From Alphaproteobacteria bacterium (GTDB taxonomy: Bacteria; Pseudomonadota; Alphaproteobacteria; Micavibrionales; CSBR16-224), in the NCBI GenBank assembly GCA_006226225.1, contig SBHI01000055.1:1-42510 (forward strand): a DNA stretch of 42,510 nt, in the 5' to 3' direction. Numbering within the stretch: position 1 is the stretch's first letter; the number at the start of each line of letters is the position of its first letter. The translations under genes were made by a program, and so were the position numbers. Shown here piece by piece: positions 1 to 6,825 of the stretch. The notes under the pieces were generated by a model. The model did no database searches. It saw only the letters and a list, made by a program, of their open reading frames with translations, and was not told where the DNA came from.

Positions 1-17
1 TCCCTCTCTCTCCGCCA
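1..17 (+). tRNA. 3' end of a tRNA-Ser (partial)
   Basis: The window opens inside what looks like the T-arm and acceptor end of a serine tRNA. The sequence ends TCTCTCC-G-CCA, which would be the 3' acceptor strand, discriminator G and encoded CCA of a tRNA whose 5' end starts GGAGAGA, as many bacterial tRNA-Ser do. It is followed directly by a terminator hairpin. The anticodon lies outside the window, so the identity is inferred from the acceptor end only. Confidence 0.6.
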
Positions 18-53
18 TAATAAAAAGCCCCCACTTAGGGGGTATTTTATTAT
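17..53 (+). terminator. Rho-independent terminator after the tRNA
   Basis: Five C (28-32) pair with five G (38-42) around the loop ACTTA. A G-T wobble and one mismatch follow, and then a long A/T stem continues (18-25 with 45-52). The T-rich 3' arm gives the U-tract. Because the A/T arms are also symmetric, it could work in both directions. Confidence 0.75.
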
Positions 54-99
54 GCGGAAGGGAAGAGGTGAAGAACCATCAGGGTTTGACAACAAGATT

Positions 100-162
100 G
101 GCGCGCATATTGCGCGCCTAGCGGTTGCAACTTTGCAAGACGCGGGAGCGTCGCAGCAAAGT
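100..162. other. Two inverted repeats in the gap before the first gene
   Basis: The gene-free stretch 54-293 holds two clear hairpins. The first has 7-bp G/C arms, GGCGCGC (100-106) and GCGCGCC (112-118), around a 5-nt loop. The second has outer arms ACTTTGC (130-136) and GCAAAGT (156-162) enclosing an inner stem GACGC/GCGTC (139-143, 148-152) with a GGGA loop. Neither has a T-tract, so they do not look like ordinary terminators. They sit between the two copies of the tRNA tail and may be remnants of an integration event or part of a small structured RNA. Confidence 0.4.
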
Positions 163-164
163 AA

Positions 165-181
165 TTCCTCTCTCTCCGCCA
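165..181 (+). repeat. Second copy of the tRNA-Ser 3' tail (possible att site)
   Basis: Sixteen of 17 bases match positions 1-17, including the CCA end; the only difference is T166 for C2. The bases before it do not form a T-loop or the rest of a tRNA, so this is an isolated tail. Direct repeats of tRNA 3' ends are what tyrosine-recombinase integrations leave behind. No integrase is visible, and only 164 bp separate the copies. Confidence 0.5.
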
Positions 182-280
182 GCATTTATGCATTTATCCG
201 CTAAAAGATACTACTGTCTGGGGCATTGGGCTGATGCATCGTTTATGTCGTTTATTAAGTGTTTCTTTTGATTTTACTGT

Positions 281-286
281 TATAAT
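281..286 (+). promoter_or_regulatory. Consensus -10 hexamer before the small secreted protein
   Basis: A perfect TATAAT lies 7 bp before the ATG at 294. A start 6-7 nt downstream would place the 5' end at the start codon, making the mRNA leaderless or nearly so. The -35 position (about 258-263) is a poor match, so the call is weak. Confidence 0.3.
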
Positions 287-293
287 AGAGCTT

Positions 294-674
294 ATGAGAA
301 AACTGCTTTGTAGTATCTTGATAATGCTGATGATCACGCCCGCAATGGTGTGTGGGCCGTTTATGCGTGTGGCGCATGCTGGTAGCGGTATGTCGGAACA
401 ATGCCACGAACAAAAGACACCGGATAGCGATCACAGCCTTAAATTCTTCAAAGACTGCTACGGTGTTGAACTGCAACAGGCTGATACAGATACCGCCCTC
501 GCAAAGCCCGACTTTACGGTGGAAAAAATCTCCTTTCCGTGGATGATTGTTGCGGCGAATGATCTTGTGAGATCGGCTCGCTTTTATGATAGCCACGGGC
601 CACCCTACGGGCATCTATCTGCTATTCCATCTAAATCCCCCGTCTTTTTGCAAACAGGCCGCCTGCGCCTTTAA
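294..674 (+). CDS. Small secreted protein upstream of cusBA
   Basis: A 126-residue protein. The start at 294 is chosen because it puts a typical signal peptide at the N-terminus (MRKLLCSILIMLMITPAMVC, then a cleavage-like AHA). An upstream in-frame start at 234 would bury that signal. The mature part is short and polar with a CxE pair (SEQCHEQK), a second cysteine in FKDCYG, and a basic C-terminus reading LQTGRLRL. I do not recognise the family with certainty; the size, the His/Cys content and the ending recall small exported proteins found beside metal-efflux genes (DUF2946-like), but this is a weak resemblance. It ends 55 bp before cusB, on the same strand, so a role in copper or silver handling is inferred from position only. 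Confidence 0.6.
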   Translation: MRKLLCSILIMLMITPAMVCGPFMRVAHAGSGMSEQCHEQKTPDSDHSLKFFKDCYGVELQQADTDTALAKPDFTVEKISFPWMIVAANDLVRSARFYDSHGPPYGHLSAIPSKSPVFLQTGRLRL

Positions 675-728
675 GAACGACTCTTTTCCGATCGGTTGAA
701 AACCTTGGAAATTTATAGGAGTCGTTTT

Positions 729-2039
729 ATGCGTATTATTATATTGAGTGTTCTATTAATGCTTTGTCTGCCAATCCCTGCGGTATTGGCAGAGGATACG
801 GCAACCTATATCTGTCCGATGCATCCACATATTCATGGACAGAAGGGGGATAATTGTCCGATCTGCGGTATGTTTCTTGCCCCGCAAGAGAATGAAGCCC
901 CAGCCGCCACAACAATGGAAAAGAATGAGCGGAAAATTCTTTATTGGGTCGCACCGATGGATCCGAATTACCGTCAGGATCATCCAGGAAAATCTCCCAT
1001 GGGCATGGATTTGGTGCCGGTTTATGAAGAAGAAAGCTCTGCCCCGGAAGGCGCGATACAAATTGCACCGACATATCAGCAAGCACTCGGTGTGAAAACG
1101 GAGGCGACCGGCCTTCATGAATTTGGTGCACGGATTGATGCTCATGGTCATATAGAAGCCAGCACGCGTGAGCAACATGTTATTGCTGTTCGTACATCCG
1201 GGTGGATTACGGAGTTGAGAAAAGATGCCATCGGCGATACCGTCAAGAAAGGTGATTTACTTTTTTCCTTTTACAGTCCTGATTTGATGAGCGCGCAGGC
1301 TGACTATCTCGTCGGACGGCGCAGCGGACGGCCAATCGGCGATACGGAAGGGCGGCTGCGCTTATACGGTATGGATAATCAGGCGATTAAAACGCTTCAG
1401 AAAGCCGGTCATGCCACAGAAAAAACGCCGTTTCATGCCCCTGCGGACGGTGTCGTTGCCTCTCTCCCTTTGCGTGAGGGCTCTTTTGCCAATGCGGGGG
1501 AAACCGTTTTGGTTTTGCAGGATTATCAACATCTATGGGTGATGGCGCATGTACCTTTGCGGGATGTGCAAATGTTGCACGAAGGTGAAAATGCGACAGT
1601 TATGCTTGATGAAACCGGCAAAACCTTCACGGCAACAATCGAAACGATTTTGCCTGCAACGGATCCGCTTAGCCGCACAGCGATGGTCAGACTGCTACTT
1701 GATAATACGGATGGCAGCCTGAAAACGAAGACGCTTGTCCATGTTATGTTCGAAACGGGCAGCAAGATGCGGCTGTCCGTTCCGGCGGAAGCTGTTTTGT
1801 ACGGTAAAGATATCGCCTATGTCATTGAAGATGTCGGGAATGGTTATTTCCGGCCAGTGCATGTACAGACCGGTGTTACCGCAAAAGGGATGACCGAAAT
1901 CATATCCGGCTTGCAAGCAGGACAAAATGTTGTCGTGACGGGTCAGTTTATGATTGATGCGGAAAGCACGTTAAGAGGCGGCTTGTCTGCTATGAATACA
2001 GCACGTATAGAGGACGGCAATCATGCGCATAAGCACTGA
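729..2039 (+). CDS. cusB: CusB-like periplasmic adaptor of a Cu(I)/Ag(I) RND efflux pump
   Basis: A 436-residue membrane-fusion protein that links the inner-membrane pump to an outer-membrane channel and passes metal to the pump. Residues 1-21 form a signal peptide ending VLA. Residues 27-52 are a heavy-metal-binding domain (YICPMHPH, then CPICGM). A second, cysteine-free copy follows at about 72-102 (YWVAPMDPNY, then SPMGMDLVPVY). The adaptor core follows, with an HA-type barrel/lipoyl half containing FHAPADGVV and a beta-barrel containing LWVMAHVPL. The start at 729 is chosen for the AGGAG site at 717-721 and the signal peptide. It overlaps cusA by 17 bp, so the two are co-translated. E. 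coli CusB lacks such a fused N-terminal metal domain, but many alpha- and betaproteobacterial homologues have one. No cusC is seen in the window. Confidence 0.93.
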   Translation: MRIIILSVLLMLCLPIPAVLAEDTATYICPMHPHIHGQKGDNCPICGMFLAPQENEAPAATTMEKNERKILYWVAPMDPNYRQDHPGKSPMGMDLVPVYEEESSAPEGAIQIAPTYQQALGVKTEATGLHEFGARIDAHGHIEASTREQHVIAVRTSGWITELRKDAIGDTVKKGDLLFSFYSPDLMSAQADYLVGRRSGRPIGDTEGRLRLYGMDNQAIKTLQKAGHATEKTPFHAPADGVVASLPLREGSFANAGETVLVLQDYQHLWVMAHVPLRDVQMLHEGENATVMLDETGKTFTATIETILPATDPLSRTAMVRLLLDNTDGSLKTKTLVHVMFETGSKMRLSVPAEAVLYGKDIAYVIEDVGNGYFRPVHVQTGVTAKGMTEIISGLQAGQNVVVTGQFMIDAESTLRGGLSAMNTARIEDGNHAHKH

Positions 2040-5000
2040 TCACACGAAAGACCCGTCAAAATCATTCATCGCCAATGTGATCGGATGGTCGGCGCATAAC
2101 CGCTTTCTTGTCTTGCTGGGGACGGCTGTGCTGCTCATAGCCGGATTGCTCGCCGTGAAAAACACACCTTTGGACGCGATTCCGGATTTGTCGGATACGC
2201 AGGTGATTATCCGTACGTCATGGCCGGGGCAGACACCGCAAGTGATTGAAGATCAGGTTACCTTTCCGCTGTCTACGCGCATGTTAAGTCTGCCGCAGGC
2301 AAAAACCGTTCGCGGATTTTCGATGTTCGGCGACAGCTTCCTTTATATCGTCTTCAAAGATGGAACGGATCTGTATTGGGCGCGCAGTCGCGTTCTGGAG
2401 GCATTGTCGCAGGTTGCAAGCCAGCTCCCCGAAGGTGTTCGGCCGCAATTAGGGCCTGATGCGACCGGTGTCGGCTGGGTTTTTCAATACGCTTTGGTAG
2501 ATCGCACAGGTCAGCATGACCTGCAGGAGTTACGTTCTCTGCAAGACTGGTTTGTGCGCTTTGAACTGGCCACGATTGACGGTGTTGCCGAAATAGCATC
2601 CGTTGGCGGCTTTGTGAAAGAATATCAGGTGCTCATCAGTCCTCATAAACTTCATGCCTACGGTATTCCTTTGCAAAAGGTAATAAACGCCATTCGCGCA
2701 GCTAATCAGGAAACAGGCGGGCGCACCATTGAAATGGCGGAAAGCGAATACATGATCCGCTCCTTCGGATATATACAATCGACGACTGATCTGGAACAGG
2801 CTGTTTTGGAAGTCGGTACTGATGGTGTTCCCGTAACAATCGCCGATATTGGACGCGTGGTCGAGGGGCCGTCTATTCGCCGCGGTATTACGGAGCTGAA
2901 CGGTGAAGGGGAGGCCGTCGGCGGTTTTGTCGTGATGCGTCCCGGCGCAAATGCGCATAATGTGATCAAAAAAATCCGTGAACGCATATCCTTTATAAAA
3001 AACGGTCTGCTGGAGGGGGTGGAGATTGTGACGGTCTATGATCGCAGCACGCTCATTGAGGGCGCCGTCGATTATCTCGCGCATAAATTACTGGAAGAGA
3101 GCTTGATGGTCGCTGTTGTCATCTTTCTTTTTCTGCTGCATTTACGCAGTGCGTTCGTTGTTATTATCACACTGCCTCTGGGTATTTTTGCCGCTTTTGT
3201 TGTGATGCATGCACAGGGCATTACGGCAAATATCATGTCTTTGGGCGGTATTGCCATTGCCATTGGCGCGATGGTGGATGCGGCTATCGTGATGGTTGAA
3301 AATGCTCATAGAAAGCTTGCCACCTTACCGGAGAGTGTAACGAAACAGGATCAACAGAATGCATTGTTACAGGCTGCGAAAGAGGTCGGGCCGGGATTGT
3401 TTTTCTCGTTGCTGATTATTACCGCATCATTTCTTCCCGTTTTTGCATTGACGGGGCAATCTTACCGCCTTTTTTCACCTTTGGCTTTTACCAAAACATA
3501 TGCAATGGCTGCGGCAAGTATTTTGTCAATTACGCTTGTACCCGTCCTGATGTTGTTTTTTATTCGCGGGAAGGTCAAATCAGAAGAACGGAACATTTTG
3601 AACCGTTTTTTCATTTTCTGTTACCGCCCTGTTTTGAATACCGCCCTGCATTTTCGCAAAACAACATTGTTGCTGGCGATATGCGCGTTGATCAGCACGG
3701 CTTGGCCGATGAGTAAAATCGGGTCGGAGTTTATGCCGCCGCTGAACGAGGGCAGTTTGTTATATATGCCGATGACTTTGCCGGGTGTCTCACCTGCGAA
3801 AGCGCGTGAAATTCTACAAACAACCAATAGGCAGTTGATGAATATCCCTGAAGTAAAGCAGGCCTTTGGTAAGGCGGGACGATCCAGCTCGGCGACAGAC
3901 CCCGCACCTTTGGCAATGATTGAAACATGGATTGAATTGAAGCCAGCATCAACATGGCGCAAGGGTATGACAACCGAGAAACTGATTGCTGAAATGGATA
4001 AGAAGGTCAGGTTGCCTGGTATGAGAAATGTCTGGGGCTATCCTATTAAAATCCGGACGGACATGATTACGACAGGTATTCGCACACCGGTGGGTATTAA
4101 AATTTCCGGTCACGATTTAACGGTTATAGATGGTTTGGCAAAAGAGGTCGAAGCTGTTGCCTTGAAAGTGACGGGTACAAGAAGCGCAGTTGCTGATCGT
4201 GTGCAGGGTGGCAAGTTTGTTGAAATTATTCCTGATCGGAAAAAGATTGCACGCTACGGCATTGCAATCACGGATGTGCAGCTGGCGATACAGACCGTGC
4301 TGGGCGGCATGATGCTGGATGAGGTTGTCGAAGGACGGGAGCGTTATCCGGTGATGTTACGCTATGATAGGCAACATCGCGAACATATTACCGATCTTGA
4401 TAATATTCTCGTCTCGGCACCATCCGGTGCGCAGATACCGTTGACGGATATTGCGCATATTCAAGTCAATGATGGCCCCGCAATGATTACATCTGAAGAC
4501 GCACGTTTAAACGGTTGGGTCTTTGTCGATATAGAAAACCGCGATATTGGTGCATATGTGGATGATTTGCAGAATACGTTAAAAGCAGTCGCACTGCCGC
4601 AGGGGTACAGTTTGAAAATATCAGGGCAGTTTGAACAAATGCAGGAGGCAAATCATCGTTTAAGTCTTGCTGTTCCGGCAGCCTTGCTGACGATATTGAC
4701 CTTGCTGTATCTGTATTTTGGACGGTGGGATCGCACATGGATGTTGATGCTGTCTGTCCCATTCGGCTTGATTGGCGGATTCTGGTGGGTTTGGTTTGCG
4801 GGGTATAATATGTCTGTGGCCGTAGCGATCGGCTTTATTGCTTTGGCTGGTATTGCAGCGGAAACGGCTGTTGTCATGATCATATATATTGATCATGAGA
4901 TGCGCGTAGCTCCGCCGAACACGATGGCAGAACTTCTGGATAATATTCGCCGTGGTGCCGTCCAAAGGCTTCGTCCAAAACTGATGACTGTCGGCACGGT

Positions 5001-5166
5001 TATTCTCGGTTTGATACCGGTTTTTCTGACTGACGGCCCCGGCGCGGATGTGATGCGTCGGATTGCGTTGCCAATGGTTGGTGGTATGGCTTCGACCATG
5101 CTGTTAACGCTGGTATTCCTGCCTGTCATTTATGCCTTTTATATGCAGAAAAAACTGAAGCTATAA
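2023..5166 (+). CDS. cusA: CusA-like heavy-metal RND transporter
   Basis: A 1047-residue inner-membrane proton-driven pump of the HME-RND family. The classic layout is visible: TM1 near residues 28-45, a large periplasmic porter domain, a block of helices around 340-540 with GAMVDAAIVMVENAH, a second porter domain, and a final helix block from about 885 with GIAAETAVVMIIYIDHE. Three methionines known in E. coli CusA to line the copper/silver path have clear counterparts, in YMPMTLPG, PLAMIETWI and RTDMITTG. That supports monovalent Cu/Ag rather than Zn/Co/Cd. The length fits the family (about 1040-1050). The gene starts inside the end of cusB and runs to a short convergent gap with the hydroxylase gene. 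Confidence 0.94.
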   Translation: MRISTDHTKDPSKSFIANVIGWSAHNRFLVLLGTAVLLIAGLLAVKNTPLDAIPDLSDTQVIIRTSWPGQTPQVIEDQVTFPLSTRMLSLPQAKTVRGFSMFGDSFLYIVFKDGTDLYWARSRVLEALSQVASQLPEGVRPQLGPDATGVGWVFQYALVDRTGQHDLQELRSLQDWFVRFELATIDGVAEIASVGGFVKEYQVLISPHKLHAYGIPLQKVINAIRAANQETGGRTIEMAESEYMIRSFGYIQSTTDLEQAVLEVGTDGVPVTIADIGRVVEGPSIRRGITELNGEGEAVGGFVVMRPGANAHNVIKKIRERISFIKNGLLEGVEIVTVYDRSTLIEGAVDYLAHKLLEESLMVAVVIFLFLLHLRSAFVVIITLPLGIFAAFVVMHAQGITANIMSLGGIAIAIGAMVDAAIVMVENAHRKLATLPESVTKQDQQNALLQAAKEVGPGLFFSLLIITASFLPVFALTGQSYRLFSPLAFTKTYAMAAASILSITLVPVLMLFFIRGKVKSEERNILNRFFIFCYRPVLNTALHFRKTTLLLAICALISTAWPMSKIGSEFMPPLNEGSLLYMPMTLPGVSPAKAREILQTTNRQLMNIPEVKQAFGKAGRSSSATDPAPLAMIETWIELKPASTWRKGMTTEKLIAEMDKKVRLPGMRNVWGYPIKIRTDMITTGIRTPVGIKISGHDLTVIDGLAKEVEAVALKVTGTRSAVADRVQGGKFVEIIPDRKKIARYGIAITDVQLAIQTVLGGMMLDEVVEGRERYPVMLRYDRQHREHITDLDNILVSAPSGAQIPLTDIAHIQVNDGPAMITSEDARLNGWVFVDIENRDIGAYVDDLQNTLKAVALPQGYSLKISGQFEQMQEANHRLSLAVPAALLTILTLLYLYFGRWDRTWMLMLSVPFGLIGGFWWVWFAGYNMSVAVAIGFIALAGIAAETAVVMIIYIDHEMRVAPPNTMAELLDNIRRGAVQRLRPKLMTVGTVILGLIPVFLTDGPGADVMRRIALPMVGGMASTMLLTLVFLPVIYAFYMQKKLKL

Positions 5167-5176
5167 GAAAAATATA

Positions 5177-6004
5177 TTATGGCCGCCTGTCAAAGAGTGC
5201 TTTTATCTGGCGTCCTGACCATGTAAAAGCATACAGCCATTTTGCGAGAAAAAAATCCGGCATGTCTTTGTGGAAAATGCCAAATTCTTCCGGTTTTTCG
5301 TCAGGGCAGTAATAGGTTCCGAAAATCAGGTCGATAAAAGGGAAGACAAAACACATATTGCTGTCTGTCGCTTTTTGATCCAACGCGTGATGCCAACGAT
5401 GGAAATGGGGGCTGACGAGAAGATATTTCATCACGCCTTTCCATTTTAGGTCCGTATTAAAATGGTTGAAATTCGATGCAATGTTCACAACAAAGGCAGC
5501 GTATAAAATACTGTCTGTTGGGAAGCCGACCCACAACAGTATCGCCATATCAAAAATCATTAACAGGATTTCGGCGGGATGAAAACGCCATGAAGTGGAC
5601 CAGTTAACTTTTTTAGCGTCATGATGCACGGCATGAAATGGCCATAAAAACACATGTGCGAAACGATGGTGGGCGTAAATCAGCAAATCAAGCGCGACAA
5701 GACAGGTTAAAAAACGCAGCCATGCCGGCCATGTGCCGATAACAGCAAAGCCGGTATCATGAATGAAGTTATGCGTTAATACCTCAAGAAATAAAAAATC
5801 AAAAGCAAATTTTCCTAATGGCCAGAAAACCATAACCATCATATAGGCTGTCATAATCTCGAATTTTGTTTCGCGGTGGAAAAACGGTATATTTTTATCG
5901 GCGGGACGAAGTTTTTCAAATAACAGTGCCGCAATTACGAAAAGAATAATGGTAATTGTTAAAGCGGAAAGCTGGTCTGCAAACCGCAAGGCTGTTTCAT
6001 ACAT
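5177..6004 (-). CDS. Sterol desaturase / fatty acid hydroxylase family protein
   Basis: A 275-residue membrane di-iron enzyme of the fatty-acid-hydroxylase superfamily, which uses O2 to hydroxylate or desaturate lipid substrates. Three histidine boxes are present: HHRFAH (HX3-4H), HAVHH (HX2HH) and HFHRWHH. Hydrophobic helices lie near residues 12-30, 52-70, 90-110 and 150-185. The substrate cannot be read from sequence; a sterol is unlikely in this type of bacterium, and a fatty-acyl or hopanoid/carotenoid substrate is possible. The gene stands alone, convergent with cusA. The start has an AGGA site 9-12 bases upstream. An FNR/Dnr-type box (6071-6084) lies 67-80 bp upstream, unexpected for an enzyme that needs oxygen. 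Confidence 0.88.
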   Translation of the reverse strand: MYETALRFADQLSALTITIILFVIAALLFEKLRPADKNIPFFHRETKFEIMTAYMMVMVFWPLGKFAFDFLFLEVLTHNFIHDTGFAVIGTWPAWLRFLTCLVALDLLIYAHHRFAHVFLWPFHAVHHDAKKVNWSTSWRFHPAEILLMIFDMAILLWVGFPTDSILYAAFVVNIASNFNHFNTDLKWKGVMKYLLVSPHFHRWHHALDQKATDSNMCFVFPFIDLIFGTYYCPDEKPEEFGIFHKDMPDFFLAKWLYAFTWSGRQIKALFDRRP

Positions 6005-6070
6005 GGCGCTTTATCCTGCTTTTGTCAAAAATCATCGCCTTAATCCTGATACGGATATGGGGAGAAAGCT

Positions 6071-6084
6071 TTGACTTAAATCAA
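6071..6084 (-). promoter_or_regulatory. FNR/Dnr-type box upstream of the hydroxylase gene
   Basis: TTGAC-TTAA-ATCAA on the plus strand, a full two-half-site match to the FNR/Dnr consensus TTGAY-N4-RTCAA. It overlaps the stop codon of nrdG and is centred 73 bp upstream of the hydroxylase start, a usable activator position for that gene. A chance match overlapping coding sequence cannot be excluded. Confidence 0.55.
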
Positions 6085-6812
6085 GCGGCAGGTGCAGCTG
6101 TGAAGTTGCGGAAACGAAGTTGGTAGCGTTCGGGACGGGGCAGCATGTTGAGGTTTAGCAGACGTTTCTGCGCCGGAATATCTCCCAAGGTTGGACGATT
6201 ATTATCGGCGCAGAAATTCTGGATATAATAAATCCCCTTATATCCGCGCAGTTCCAAATCACGCATGATCGTGATGATATCTTCTTCATCCAGCAAGGAT
6301 GTATGAACTGTTGTACGGACTTCAAAGGGAATGCGTTGTTGTCGGCAAAGCATATCCAGCGTGTCGGAAAATAGTCCGAATTTTGCAACATTTGTGACCG
6401 CTTTAAATTTATCGATCGGTGCTTTGTAATCCAGCGCAATATAGTCCAGCAAACCGTCTTTTAGAAAAGCATCTAAAAGATCGGGGCGTATACCATTCGT
6501 ATCCAGCTTAACCGCATATCCCATGGTTCGGACTTTTTTGATGAAGGCTGGCAGGCCGGGATAAGAGGACGCTTCACCGCCGGAGAGGACAACACCGTCC
6601 AGAACATGTTTGCGCCGCTCAAGAAAGGCGTAAACTTTTTCAACATCATAAAGCCCTTTGCCTTTGACGATCTCCGGATTATGGCAGTAACCGCAGCGCA
6701 TGTTACACCCTGAAAACCAGATAATACAGGCCGTGCGTTCGGGGAAGTCCAGCAAAGTGAAAGGCGTTGTGCCGTAAATCGGCAGGATGTCTTCTTTCTC
6801 TTTGCCGGACAT
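6081..6812 (-). CDS. nrdG: Anaerobic ribonucleotide reductase activating enzyme (radical SAM)
   Basis: A 243-residue radical SAM enzyme that makes the glycyl radical on NrdD by reductive cleavage of S-adenosylmethionine. The cluster motif CX3CX2C is at residues 36-43 (CNMRCGYC). Residues 94-102 carry the SAM-binding DGVVLSGGE stretch. It is longer than E. coli NrdG (about 154 residues) and resembles the longer NrdG forms paired with NrdD proteins of this type. It starts 13 bp after nrdD on the same strand, with an AAAGGAAAA ribosome site, so both come from one transcript. Confidence 0.93.
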   Translation of the reverse strand: MSGKEKEDILPIYGTTPFTLLDFPERTACIIWFSGCNMRCGYCHNPEIVKGKGLYDVEKVYAFLERRKHVLDGVVLSGGEASSYPGLPAFIKKVRTMGYAVKLDTNGIRPDLLDAFLKDGLLDYIALDYKAPIDKFKAVTNVAKFGLFSDTLDMLCRQQRIPFEVRTTVHTSLLDEEDIITIMRDLELRGYKGIYYIQNFCADNNRPTLGDIPAQKRLLNLNMLPRPERYQLRFRNFTAAPAA

Positions 6813-6825
6813 GGGTGTTTTCCTT

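Noticed and set aside
60..181. A second, complete tRNA-Ser ending at 181
   Set aside because: No T-loop, anticodon arm or matching 5' acceptor strand of normal spacing can be formed; only the 3' tail is repeated.
268..286. TTGATT (268-273) as -35 for the TATAAT at 281
   Set aside because: Only 7 bp separate them, far below the needed 16-18.
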